The notes: a model not told the origin generated them from the sequence alone. A stretch of DNA of 64,000 nt from Isoetes taiwanensis (GCA_021234155.1 JAJEKV010000006.1:4499727-4563726), one strand, 5' to 3'. Counted from the stretch's first letter, positions 11,435-22,794 are shown. Made by a program: numbers and translations.

Positions 11435-12229
11435 ATGGTAGTAGAGACTCCACAAGTACGAGGACGGACAAGGGGAGCATCTGCAGCACTTTCAATCAAG
11501 GCTTGGTTTAGCACAAATGAATATTCTCTTGCACATGTCAACGAGACTGATGAGGATTACCATGCTCATATGCCAGATAGTCTTAGGAATGCAATTGTTC
11601 CATTCAATCGTAAAATATTTGGTTGTTGGGAAGGACAAATCCCACTTATGTTGGAAGAATTCATTTATTGGGGACGTCGATATATGATTGCGCCATCCAG
11701 AAAAATTCTGGAGGCAGGAAGGGGTTTATATATTTTAGAAAGTGTGTGTGGAAATCTTGAAAATCCGACGACTCTAATGGCATATGGAGGGCCCGAATAT
11801 AGTTGGGGTGTTTGGTTAAGATTAGCATCATTCATGCCTAGCATGTCGACCTATGGTCTAGTAAAGAATTGGTGCCAATTGGCAAAAAGGAAGGAAGATG
11901 GAGAAGATGTGGCACCATCTGACAAGATTTACATAGATGGGCGTCCTAGTGTGCATGGAAATATTGCTGGTCTTATTAACAGTTCACATGGTCATCTGGA
12001 GTTGTCTAATGCTATTTTTGAGGAGACGGATATTCATGATTCCAGTCACATGAATGGTCATTCTGGATTTTATGTGCGCATTTGCGCTATTAAAAATTTG
12101 AAACTGGGGGATGAGATTCTTATTAACTATAGTTTTCAACGACCCATACCAACTCGAAGACGTAGGGAGCTAAACGGGGGTGCCCTCATTGTTCCACTAG
12201 GGAGGCCAAAAAGAAAGATTTATGATTAA
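11435..12229 (+). CDS. SET-domain protein encoded within the CACTA element
   Basis: A 264-codon frame with no interruption. Residues about 94-235 carry the order of SET-domain motifs: AGRGLYI (GxG, 94-100), LMAYGG with Tyr117, GNIAGLINSS (175-184) followed by SNA (191-193), and GDEILINYSF (225-234) with Tyr232. SET domains transfer methyl groups from S-adenosylmethionine to lysine, typically on histones. The usual NHSC is NSSH here, so the Asn remains but the next His is changed, which may affect activity. There is no cysteine-rich pre-SET or post-SET block. A basic tail (RRRRELN, GRPKRKIYD) could act in nuclear import or DNA binding. The ORF lies in the same orientation as TNP2, upstream of its core exons, and begins 10 bp after the Helitron end. 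Its intact frame contrasts with the broken TNP2. The SET call is from motif order, not a search. Confidence 0.8.
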   Translation: MVVETPQVRGRTRGASAALSIKAWFSTNEYSLAHVNETDEDYHAHMPDSLRNAIVPFNRKIFGCWEGQIPLMLEEFIYWGRRYMIAPSRKILEAGRGLYILESVCGNLENPTTLMAYGGPEYSWGVWLRLASFMPSMSTYGLVKNWCQLAKRKEDGEDVAPSDKIYIDGRPSVHGNIAGLINSSHGHLELSNAIFEETDIHDSSHMNGHSGFYVRICAIKNLKLGDEILINYSFQRPIPTRRRRELNGGALIVPLGRPKRKIYD

Positions 12230-12519
12230 CTAAAAAATTTTGTTTTATTTTCTATTACCTTTATATGCGTGCCAAATACTATTTCCTGTGTCTAATGCAA
12301 TTGCTCCATTAATCATATGATATTCGGTTGTTGGAAATATTCTTTTTGGATTTTAACTTTTTGTAGGCTCGAGCGGGGGGGACTAGGGAGGACAAAATTG
12401 CATACTTTGTAATTGCATAATGCTTTGCATGATGATTATTCCCTTCTAGAATATTGAATATCAATATAACAAGTTTTTGCTAGTTTAATAAATGTTGCAC
12501 TAATGTGGCAATAGTGCAG

Positions 12520-15500
12520 TCTACTGAAGAGTCTACATCAAGCTCTGAACCAACATCTGCAACAGGAAATGAGATACCAGAGACCGGTTTAATTGAAGCT
12601 ATTGACAATTATTACCCTATTATAGATGGAGATAATGATGATGCCAATGAGGAGGCCAACGATGAAGGCAATAAAGAAGATGCAAGTATTCTAAAAGATG
12701 AGGCAGGCAAACCACTATATCCTGGGGCTAGGATGTCACGTCTTGCAACATGCTTGCTAATCCTAAATCTTCAGCACAAATTTGCATGGAGTAATAATAG
12801 TGTAACCGAGCTATTTAGGTATGTTATTTGTTTGAATGAGTTATTTTCTTATGAATTTATTTATCACTTGTAGGTGATGACTGCATTTTATTTTGTAGCT
12901 TGCTAAGTAAGATACTACCTAGTGGTCATTGTCTTCCCGAAACAAGGAGAGAAGCAAGAGAAATTTTGCGTGCATTAGGGTTGGAATATAATTGCATTCA
13001 TGCCTGCCCAAACGATTGTATATTGTACCGGAATGCATATGCAACATTACATGAGTGTCCAAAATGCAAGGAGCCACGCTATAAGATGGATATGAAGAAG
13101 AAAAATGTTCCTAGAAAAGTTTTGCGGCACATGCCCATAATTCCACGTCTACAATACATGTTTCGTTCTCCATCTTTGTCTACATTAATGGATTTCCATG
13201 TGACACATCGAAGTAAGGATGGAATTCTAAGAATTCCAGCGGATGGAGAAGCTATGAAACACATAGAAGATAAGTGGAGGGTATTCAAGGATGAACCACG
13301 CAATTTACGCCTTGCTATTGGAATGGATGGAATTTGCCCTTTTGGAACGTTATCGTCAAAACATAGTGTGTGGTCCATAGCTGTGGTCAACTACAATATT
13401 CCACCATGGATGGCAACTAAAGCCGGACATTTGATGTTGACACTTGTTGTTCCAGGTTTGTCCTTATTACATTTCAATATGTCATTTTCACAAGTTTTAT
13501 TTATTTCATACTATTATCAGGTAAGCATCAAGTAAAGAACATGGATGTGTACATTGAACCACTCATAGAAGAGTTAGAGATATTATGAAAAGGCATCCAA
13601 ATGTACGACATAGTAAGGACGCCACATCAGTTCACATTACATGCAATATGTTGCTTCACGACACATGATTATCCTGGTTTTAGTGTTGCTTCTGGTATGT
13701 CTTTTTTAAATACCAATGCTCTTTTTATTAAACGCTAACTCATTATCTACATATAGGTTTGCAAACAAGTGGAATGAATGGTTGCCCATCATGTGAAACT
13801 GATTTGAGTTGTTATCGCTCCAAGCACCTTAACAAGCAAATATATCGCGGACACAAAAAGTACCTACCATGCAATCACCCTATGCGAGGATCAAATGCTA
13901 CTAAGTGACCGACGCGTAGGACACCCAAGGATTGGTTAGAAACATGGACTATAATGGCTCGTGAATCACAAGGTGCTTCGAATGATGATGATGTTATACC
14001 ACCACCAGGCATGAAACGTTTATCCATATTTTATCGGCTTGAATATTGGCCAGAACTAAAACTTGTGCACCTACTCGATCCTATGCATGTCTTCAAAAAA
14101 TGTTGGACAATCACTCGAGACATTTGACTGGGATTGGGAGAAATTAAGTGCTAGAAGAGACTTACAAGATTGTAACATAATGCGTACCTTATGGCCTATT
14201 GAAGAGGAGGGCAAAGCCATTATGTTACCCAAGGCACCATGGGTTCTAAGTAAATCAGAGGAGTTGCAAGTGACTAATATTATATCCAAAATGCGCACTC
14301 CTACCGGCTATGGTGCGTCACTACGTAAAGCCTTCACAAAAGATGGTGATCTTAGTGGGTTAAAGTCCCATGATTGGCACAAATTTATACAGGTATTAAT
14401 TTTGTATTAATTATCTTGTTGGATATTTCTTCATTATGTGTGTTTGTTGCATTGTAGCACATTCTTCCATGTGCAATTGAGAATTGTCTTACGAGTAACA
14501 TACGTGACATTATATATCGACTTGGAAAGTTTGCAAGGTATGGTTTAAAAACTTTGTTAGTAGTTTGTTTTCAATTTTGTTGTTAACAACTACCAATTTT
14601 GTGTATAGATGGGTCTCAATGAAGGAGATTAGCTTAGATGACATTTCAAGAATGGAGGTTGAGATAGTTGAGCTTCTGTGCATGATGGAGAAAGAGCTTC
14701 CTACAAGTTTTTTTGACCTTCAAGTACACTTATTGGTTCATCTACCAGAAGAAATCCGGCTTCTTGGACCAGCTCCAAGTCGGTGGATGTTTTTTTTAGA
14801 ACGGTACATGAAAGTTTTGAAAGGATACATCCGGCAAATGGCTAGGCCTGAGGGGTCCATGACCGAAGGTCACTTGCTTCATGAAACATTGTTCTTTTTA
14901 AGTGAAGCCACAATTTCAATACACAAAGATGCACCAAAGATTTGGAATGGTGAGGAAGATAAGGAAGTAGCAGAAGAAGTCTTGCAAGGTCATGGAGTGC
15001 AACGCAAATTGAACGAGGAAATGTTTGAAGAAATAAATAAGTTTGTAATACGTAATACTGATAGTCTTGATAAGTGGAGGGAGAGATATAGACTTGCTAG
15101 AGAAGAGAGGGAGATGGCCAGTCAAGATTTTGCACATAATAGCATACATCATGGCCGAAAACGTGTTCTATATCCAGAATCATTGGAAGAATTGCCTGAG
15201 GATATGACTCGTGATTGGCTGCTTGAAGCAATGGAAAATGCACGAGATAATGGAGAGGATGTTCCAAAGGATGACTTCAATATCGCACTTGGATGCGTTA
15301 AGAAGGTATAACTTTCTATTTATTGGTAATGTTTGCTACATACATATGATTTGCTTTCATATCCTGTAAAATGCAGGCTCGTTTCCACAATTCCATGTGG
15401 GCTTATGGAAATCATCTTCGAACTATAGAGGTCGATAAAGGTCGCCCGACAAATGATCGTGGAATTGCTTGTCAATTTGAACAAAAAAAGCCAAGCTAGT

Positions 15501-15868
15501 CAACGCGTGATCGGCAAACCGCTATGGGTGATCTTAATTATGTTGGGCAAATCACCAATATTATTGATGTTGACTTCCGTTCATTTCATGTAACTATATT
15601 GAAGGCAAAGTGGTTCAAAGTTATTTATAGAGGCAGAAATAAGACCGTGAGATCACATCCTTCGGGTTTCTACGAGATTGATTCAACACAGATTCTTGGA
15701 GAAATGAACGAACCATTTGTTTACCCTAAACAAGTTGAACTGGTTTTCTTTACTGAAAACCCTGTTAACCCAAGGTGGTGGATTGTGGTTCATGTTGTAC
15801 CCAGGCGCAGACGTCTTATTGATACTACTGCATTAGAGCTCAATGATGAGCATGAAGGAGATGGTTGA
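12520..15868 (+). pseudogene. CACTA TNP2 transposase core, disrupted
   Basis: Exons can be traced by GT-AG junctions: about 12520-12818, 12899-13455, 13519 to near 13695, from near 13757, then further exons to the stop at 15868. Recognisable parts in order are the LLSKILPSGHCLPET.REA segment, the ALGLEYNCIHACPNDCILY and ECPKCKEPRYK cysteine region (Transposase_21/TNP2), the DUF4218-like block (LPEEIRLLGPAPSRWMFFLE, near 14740-14810) and the DUF4216-like block (VIYRGRNKTVRSHPSGFYEI, near 15625-15690). It would cut and join the element ends. In-frame stops at 13586-13588 (TGA where Trp is expected), 13916-13918 and 15497-15499, and a frameshift near the A-run at 14094-14100, make this copy non-functional unless read through. 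Confidence 0.85.
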
Positions 15869-15879
15869 TGGTATCTTTA

Positions 15880-16640
15880 CATTCTTGAAGACACTTTTAT
15901 CAAATCATCTACAAAGTCACTTTATTGTCACTTTTTACACTCACTTATTGTCACTTTTTTGTCACTTATTCTCACTCTTTTGTCACATTTGGGTCATTTC
16001 ATTGGCATATTGTGATAGTATTTATATCACTTCTTTGTCACTACTTTTGTTATTATAAAGTCAGTCTATTGTCACATTTCTGGCAAATACTTTTGTCAAA
16101 ACTATATCAATCTATGGTCACAATTTTGTCATCTAAATGGTAATGTTATAGTCGATTTATATCATTTTTTTTGTCACTATTTTTTAGCCATTATTAAGTC
16201 AGTTTTATTGTCACATTCTTGACATATGCTTTTGTCGAACCATGTCATCTAGTGTCATATGATAGTCATCATTTTGTCGCTTTTTTGCACTATTTTTGTC
16301 ATTATTAGGTCAATTTATTGTCACATTCTTGACATACGGTTTTGTCAGAACCATGTCAGTCTAGTGTCATATGATAGTCATCATTTTGTCGCTTTTTTTT
16401 GTCACTATTTGTATCATTATTAAGTCAATTTATTGTCACATTCTTGACATACGGTTTTGTCAGAACCATGTCAATCTAGTGTCATATGATAGTCATCATT
16501 TTGTCACTTTTTTTTGTCACTATTGTGGCTCTCCATTGTCATATATATTGTCATTTGGATGTCACTAATTTTGTCACAGTTATTGTCACTTTTGTATCAG
16601 TTTTTTGACATGTTATTTTACTGACAAAAAAAGTGACAAT
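15880..16640. repeat. Right subterminal repeat array of the CACTA element
   Basis: TTGTCAC and variants recur dozens of times. Superimposed are longer units of about 110-140 bp starting near 16068, 16207, 16317 and 16432, with conserved blocks ATTGTCACATTCTTGACATA and CATATGATAGTCATCATTTT. Such arrays bind the accessory transposition protein in En/Spm elements. The left end shows no comparable array. Confidence 0.85.
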
Positions 16641-16646
16641 AAACCA

Positions 16647-16662
16647 CTGTTCTCTTGTAGTG
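16647..16662 (-). repeat. Right terminal inverted repeat of the CACTA element
   Basis: The sequence ends TCTCTTGTAGTG and is followed by TTA, the same trinucleotide that precedes the left end. Confidence 0.9.
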
Positions 16663-16671
16663 TTATTTCCT

Positions 16672-17010
16672 CAGCGTGGCTTTGTAGCCTCTGAGGCATA
16701 CTTATTGGTTTACTCTTTCTCAGCATGGCACTAGTATTTTATTTATTCACTCATGTTTTCTCTCGGTGTGGCATTGTAGCCTCTGAGTCAATATTTATTA
16801 TTCATGTTTTCTCTCGGCGTGGCGCTGTTGCCTCTGAGATCATATTTATTGTTTTTTCTCGGCGTGGCGCTGTAGCTTCCGAGGCAGCACTAATCGGTTG
16901 TTTTTTCCCGCGATGGTCATTCCGCGGACGGTTCCCGATTGGTCGGCTGTTATTTCTTTCTCGGCGTGGCCCTGGAGCCTCCGAGTCTTCTTGCCTATGG
17001 CATCTAACTC
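16672..17010. repeat. Degenerate 45-50 bp tandem repeat
   Basis: TCTCGGCGTGGCGCTGTAGC followed by CTCTGAG recurs about six times with varying spacers, starting immediately outside the right end of the CACTA element. The translation in one frame repeats FSRRGAVASE. Confidence 0.8.
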
Positions 17011-17361
17011 ATTGACGGGTTATTTTTCTTCAGCCTTGATTCTGCAGGATTGTTTAAGGTCTCGTGATTGTCATAGAGCGTGGGGTCGTGCTTCAACTAG
17101 TTGCTTGGGTTTCCTCAAAAACCTAAGAAGGCGTGGTTCTTCTTCCCGATGAGGAGCAGTCACCGAGTCTTCTCACCTTTGCATCGACCAAGTGGCGGAT
17201 AAAACCATCTTTTATGTTGTATTCTTCAGTTTCATCATGCTCTCGATGATTGTCTAGTTTCGGAGCATTTAAAGTTCATATTTCCAAATTTATCTATCCC
17301 TAGTGAGGGATCCATTTGTACTCAATGTTTTACAAAGCTCAATGAGAACACCACTTCACTT

Positions 17362-17398
17362 CCAGTATATGCCTATCATAGGACCCATCCTAGGAATG
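17362..17398 (+). repeat. 37-bp direct repeat, right copy
   Basis: Identical over 37 bases to 700-736. Sequence on either side is unrelated to that at the left copy. Confidence 0.75.
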
Positions 17399-18045
17399 GA
17401 AGATTTTTGTTCTATGTTCATTAATATATCTGAAACAGTTTATAGCTTGCAGCTTTATAATTCATCTTCAGCTTGGTCATTATCTCCTGCGTCCAATTGT
17501 TAGATCTTTGATTATCCAAGAAAATTCCAAAGGAAATGTTTCAACCCTAACGTGTAGGTCAGTACTTTTAGATTGTGCACCTCATTGTTGAGAGTACAAA
17601 ACATAAACTTTGAGAACTATTTGCTCCATAACTTTCTATTTCCTAGCTATATTCTAATGAAGCATCATCCATCTTTAGATTTAACATTTTGTTTTCCTGC
17701 TCTTTATTGGAACTTTTGTTCATATGCGATATCTGATTCGTCATTACACTCTTGCTTTGCTATCTGTGACCGTTGTCACCATGCATGTTAGCTCTTACAT
17801 TGCTTACTGTTGCATTGCTCGCAAAGAAGCTAAGGACTAGAAGGAGAGTTCTTACCTGTCGGGAGGTCTGTCATATTCAAATTGTTCGTGCTCCTATAGG
17901 ACAAAGCCCTGGGCATGCTCAATTCCGTAGCGTTAGATTTCTATAGTTGTCTGTGCTCATGCTCTGATAACATTTCGTTGACGCAAATAGCCGATTCGCT
18001 CGCAATAATCTTATGTAGCTGTCAACAAAGCTTGGGACCACCTGA

Positions 18046-19655
18046 TATTCCGCTTTTGTTAGAATAGGGGACAATGCCTAATATTCTTCTACCAATTTGG
18101 TTCAGCCTGATAGAAAGAGCATAGCTCTATTCATTTGAGCTGATGAATTTTGCAGGTCTAAATTATTTTCCTAATCTAGCACGCATTATCTGGACCAGTA
18201 TGGACATTACTTTCATTTGCGAAATGTGTCCTTCTTACTTCCTGTTGTTGTGCTGCAATTTGAACAAGGATTATTGTTCAAACCATATTGCTGCGGTAAA
18301 CATTCATGACATTGGCATGGTATGTTTCGAATTATGTAAGTAACTTTCTTCATATGCACGTGAGGCTTGACATGTTAATCTTGATGTTTTGTATTCCCAT
18401 TTCCTTAACATAAAGGAGTATGCTGTTATGATCTACTCTTCATGATCAAGGCTCCTTTTTATTTGAAGTTATGAACATAACTTCCTTCATGGGGAGTCTA
18501 GGGTATAAAGAAAGTAGACTTCGGACGGACACCTTTCAAGAAAAAGCGTAATTATGTCCTAATACACAAAATAACAAGTACGCCACGACAGACTTGGGCT
18601 CAAGCACTAACAAGGGTTTAATGTTTGCATGTCATATCATCATCCTCAGCCTGCTCTTAAATGTCTTCTTCACTTACAGAGTACAGTCTAAATTGAAGAA
18701 AGTGGTTGCTTATTTTGAAAGCAATGGGTTAGTTAGTATAGCAAGGATATTGCTGCTATACCTCACATCTTTGGGAGTGATAAAGATGTCGTTTTAATGC
18801 TTCATACATTCCCTGAAATTTGGCCATTAAATGTTGGTGCAAACATAACAAAAAAAATCAGAGTTCTTAGTCGGGACAGATAGATCGAACGACAAAGGAA
18901 TGCAATGCGTTGCTTCATCTCAATCAATTTAATTCTCACGATGATCTTTTATCCATAACACTACTATGCATATGCTAACATCTGCAAGCCTGCAAGCCAA
19001 GGTAGATGCATATCTTTGTTTAACAATAGATCAGGCTGGAGCATAGGCTTGGCACCATCCCGTACATTGCTTTTGTTAGAACAGAGCGTAATCCCTAATA
19101 TTGTTCTACCAATTTGGTTCCCCTTTAAATCTGAAGACTTTATATTGCTCTCAACTTCCAGAGGTTATCCAAGCACTCTATAGAGTGACCTCCGAAACTG
19201 CAGCGCATCATTTTGCCAACCGACGTTCCTGGAAATGGAAAGACACGCTCATGGTGAAGATGAACAAGAACGAAACACAAAAAGAAGACAACTTGACATG
19301 TCTCCATCATCTTCTTCCCAACCACCGCTGGTCATACACGAAACAATGTCTCGGGAAAGACCTTTGTTATGTAAGGATACCAGCATCATATCAACACTAA
19401 CCGATGGTAATATGGCAACTGGAAATATCAATATGGGAACCACCCCATATATCGCTTTTGTTACAATAGAGGGCAGGTCAGAATTCTAAGATTGCTCATA
19501 TATATGCATTCTCCACTAAGTGGTGCTTTTTTAGCTCAAAATGATCCGTTTTGCTGAAATTGTCAAATCATGACAGTTTACCATAATTGTTCTCATTATA
19601 TGGACCACTTATTGCAGCACCCCACATTGCTTTCTCTAGAATAGAGGGTAACACT
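18046..19655. repeat. Four dispersed copies of a GCTTTTGTTAGAATAGAGG motif
   Basis: Related segments of 25-60 bp lie near 18046, 19060, 19445 and 19623. The first two also share AATATTCTTCTACCAATTTG or a close variant. All have the same orientation. They may be remnants of a repeat internal to the Helitron ending at 20430. Confidence 0.6.
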
Positions 19656-19852
19656 GAATAGTCTCCTGTCAACTATCTTATCACTGATGACCAACAACCA
19701 ATTTATGCCCAAATATACATTCTAGACAATGTGGAACCGCAACTAGATAGAAGACAAGATATGTCACTGCGCTTAGAAGAGACATACTTAGAGAACTTCA
19801 ACAAATTATCACATTCAACAATCCATTTGCATGCGCAATCCATAACACAGTA

Positions 19853-20140
19853 GAACTCAAACGTACCTACACTGGGTACTTTTAAAACTGGTACTTTCTG
19901 TTTTTTCTTTCCATTAAAATCAATCAAAAAAATTTGAATTGAAGGTCAATAACATGTCAATCTATAGTACTAGAGGATAACAATACTATTAGAGACTAAA
20001 ATAAATGAATTAACTCTCAAACTTATTATTTATTACAACATTTACGCAAGTTCCCAGTATCCAGTGCTGGGTACTTTTCTGGGTAGTTTCGCACTCCCTA
20101 AAAAGTACTTTAGATGGTACACCCTAGCATGCTTTCACCC
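19853..20140 (-). mobile_element. Second copy of the 322-bp MITE, end-truncated
   Basis: Closely related to 10842-11163 in reverse orientation, including GGTACACCCTAGCATGCTTTCACCC at its right end. About the first 30-40 bases of the opposite end are missing. Confidence 0.8.
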
Positions 20141-20402
20141 AGATTTCAATTGTCACATTTCCCACAAACAACTACGCCACTTCAAAACTACATCATAGAA
20201 TCTGCTCAATATTCCTATCCCAACTGCATTAACAACTTCATTAGCTAAGATTATTAAATCGTATCGTCACAAACTTAAATTCCAATTCATCTCCACTACT
20301 TCCAAACACAAATCATATCGCCACAAATTTCAAATCTAATTCATCTCAACTACTTCCATATCAACCCAACCATCACACAATGACCTCTTCAAATCTTGAA
20401 AA

Positions 20403-20430
20403 GCCCGGCAACGTCGGGCACCATAACTAG
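20403..20430 (+). mobile_element. Second Helitron 3' terminus
   Basis: GCCCGGC-AAC-GTCGGGC forms a 7-bp hairpin (one G-T pair) with the same AAC loop as at 11396. It is followed by ACCATAA, CTAG and T. Upstream sequence is not related to that of the first copy, as expected for different Helitrons that share a terminal motif. Confidence 0.65.
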
Positions 20431-20509
20431 TATGCTTTTAAAGCGTATGTAATTAAATTACATTATGCTATAACATTATAGTTACTCAGATTTCATATTA
20501 GTTTTTTTT

Positions 20510-20534
20510 GGGTTGCCCCTAGGGGGGCAAACCC
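20510..20534. repeat. Palindrome GGGTTGCCCCTAGGGGGGCAAACCC-type
   Basis: Two G/C-rich arms pair around CTAG, directly after a run of eight T. It is similar in layout to the hairpins at 8651 and 25367. Confidence 0.6.
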
Positions 20535-22790
20535 TTGTTTATGTGGGCTTTTGGCATATCCTAGGTATATGCTAGAATATCCCTAGGATATGCTGGTGAC
20601 TGCTAAAAACTTATGATTGGCTGTAAATGCTCGGTCATACGTTGGTGGGCAGTCGCTCGAAACCGCTAACCTGAGAGAGGTATCTTAGGCGGATGGCAAG
20701 TATTTTGAGTGTGTGTGCTGGCCTTGAGAACCGATCCGCTTCTGATGCTTGTGTGCAAATTTGCCAAATGTGACAGGTTTATCCGACGTTGTAACAACTG
20801 TTGATTAACGGAAAGATTCTACTGTTATTCAAGAATGGGCTTCCGTGATTGCCATTGACGGGAAAGGCCATGTAAAGCATTTGAAGAGATTTGCAAGTAT
20901 ACCTTTCATTTCATTTTTTTTCTAGGGTGTTGTTCCATTTCGAAGCTTCATTATTTTTTGTGTATCTGTTTTGCAGATCCCTCGGGTATATGGATTTGAT
21001 GGCAAAGTCAGCTTGAGTTTTTGTTTACTTATCTGGAAGGGCTTAAGATATTGCTAGTGATTTTTGATCAATGTCACGAATTTGGATAGGATTTAGATTC
21101 ATGGAATCAGGTACTAAGTTTGTGGTAAATAGATGCGTGACTTTTTTCTTCTTCCAGAATGTTTGGTGTCAGAACTCGTATACTAGAGCAGGTAGTTGTG
21201 ATGACTTTATGCCTTCAGATTTACAGGTGTTAAGTTATTCTCTGCACAGACTAGAATGGTGGATTTATTCCCCGCTTAGTTCCATTTTGTGTTATCCATC
21301 CATCCGGTTTTCGTGTTCTTCTTTACCATGTGATTTCGAATGTCTGCTGGCAGTGCAATTATGCAGTACCAATGCTAAAATCTTGGATTAAGTTCGCCGT
21401 CAGAACTTCAAGCATTGGTTCAGATAGGTCAAATTAGAGCTATGCTTAAATTTTTTGGGTTTTATTTGCCGAGATTCATTTCATGTTCCTTGGCAAGTTC
21501 CCTAAAGGTACTCCTTAACATGTTTTTGAGTTCTCTGTATGGGATAAGGGTTTTTTCTGATCTGCAAGTTGCTTAGCTTTTGATCAGAGTAGAATTCCAA
21601 CGCTCTTTCACATGTGGGTATTTTTTTGGTCTTCAATTTGTGTTTTGATCTATTTTTTTTATTCAATTGTCTTAGTATAAGCTTTGTTGATCTGAGTTCT
21701 GTGCTGTGGCTCAGGAGTTAGAAGCATATGCATGTCTATCTAGAGGAGCTTCTGGCTGCAAATATCATGGATAGGATCAACCAGTGCAAGATGCATTTTT
21801 TATCTTTGTTGAGCTTAATAGTTCTTATATAATCTAGACAAAAGATGCAGTACTGCACCAAGTGAATGTATTGAAATCAAATGTTTGCAATGTAGCATGT
21901 TTTCTGCAGATAATCTCGTGCTATATTTTATTTGAGCTCTTGTTGCATTTGTTATTGCTAACAAGAATGATTTGGTCCCGTTCGGTCAGAAACATGTCTG
22001 TTTGAGGAATTGTATACGTTACAGGACTTTAATCTGCAGATACAAAGTCCAACATCTCTTTTGCATTGCCATAGCTTGATTAATCTGTGCTTTGATCATA
22101 CTGTTGCAATTTGGCCATTTCTATTATGCGTACATTGATCTAACTATTTAACTCTGCATATTGATGTTGTAGGTACTGCTTTAGAGCATTTGGCAAATCT
22201 TTGTAGATATGTGTTATTATACTGTAAAGCAATAGAGCTTTTGGTTTGCCGTGGTAGATCTAAATTGGGAATCGTCCATCTATAATAAAGACATGATGAC
22301 TAATCCTTTGGTTTCTTTTTGCAGCATTTAGGAGCCTTCATTTTTCTATAATTGTTTCAAGTTATTTGAGCTTGCCCACTGGGTAAAACTTGGAGCAGAA
22401 CTTTTCCTTTCTTGGTATTGTCTTTGATTCTTCTTACACAGAATGTCACTAAAGTGTAGATTATTATTTGCAAGCTATTGAACTATAGACTCAGAAGAAC
22501 ATCTTTGTTGACAGCAGTCCTTCAGCTTGCTAGTTAAGCAGAGCAAGGGTTTAATGCAATTAAAGCTCACTGATATTCAGTTTGTATATTTTCAAGCTCC
22601 GCCCACTCAGGAAATATTGAGTTCAAGAATGTGTTCATGCGCTATGGGGCTGAACTCCCCTTGGTTCTTCATAGTCTTTCGATGAATCAGAAAATCAAAT
22701 GAGAAACTTGGTGTTCTTTGGTCCGCCCGGTCTGAGGAAATCAAGCCCTGTTTAATACTTTAATTCGTGTTGTGGTGCCCGGCGGGCCAA
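20535..22790. other. No gene recognised
   Basis: T-rich sequence with the look of introns or untranslated DNA. A 106-codon frame at 21071-21391 has no recognisable domain. The CCAAATACTTATTGATG duplication near 22785-22825 sits at the start of the ABC-transporter fragment. Confidence 0.5.
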
Positions 22791-22794
22791 ATAC

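Larger units (their letters stand above)
973..16662 (+). mobile_element. Complete CACTA (En/Spm) DNA transposon, about 15.7 kb
   Basis: The left end reads CACTACAAGAGAATAG and the right end is the reverse complement of CACTACAAGAGAACAG, so 15 of 16 terminal bases agree. TTA lies immediately outside both ends (970-972 and 16663-16665), matching the 3-bp target duplication of this superfamily. Inside are a Tnp1/Ptta-like gene (minus), a TNP2 transposase (plus, broken), a SET-domain ORF (plus), a GTCAC-rich right subterminal array, PPR gene fragments, a LINE, a MITE and a Helitron 3' end. The intact ends and target duplication suggest a fairly recent insertion, whereas the broken TNP2 suggests this copy would need transposase from elsewhere. 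Confidence 0.9.
17011..19850. other. Gene-poor region with dispersed short repeats
   Basis: No gene recognised. An 84-codon Ser-rich open frame at 19235-19489 (MERHAHGEDEQERN...) is not recognisable and may be a captured fragment within the Helitron that ends at 20430. The right copy of the 37-bp repeat lies at 17362-17398. Confidence 0.5.

Noticed and set aside
12900-13535. 211-codon frame as an independent gene
   Set aside because: Its content is a TNP2 exon running into an intron; the true exon ends at a GT donor near 13455.
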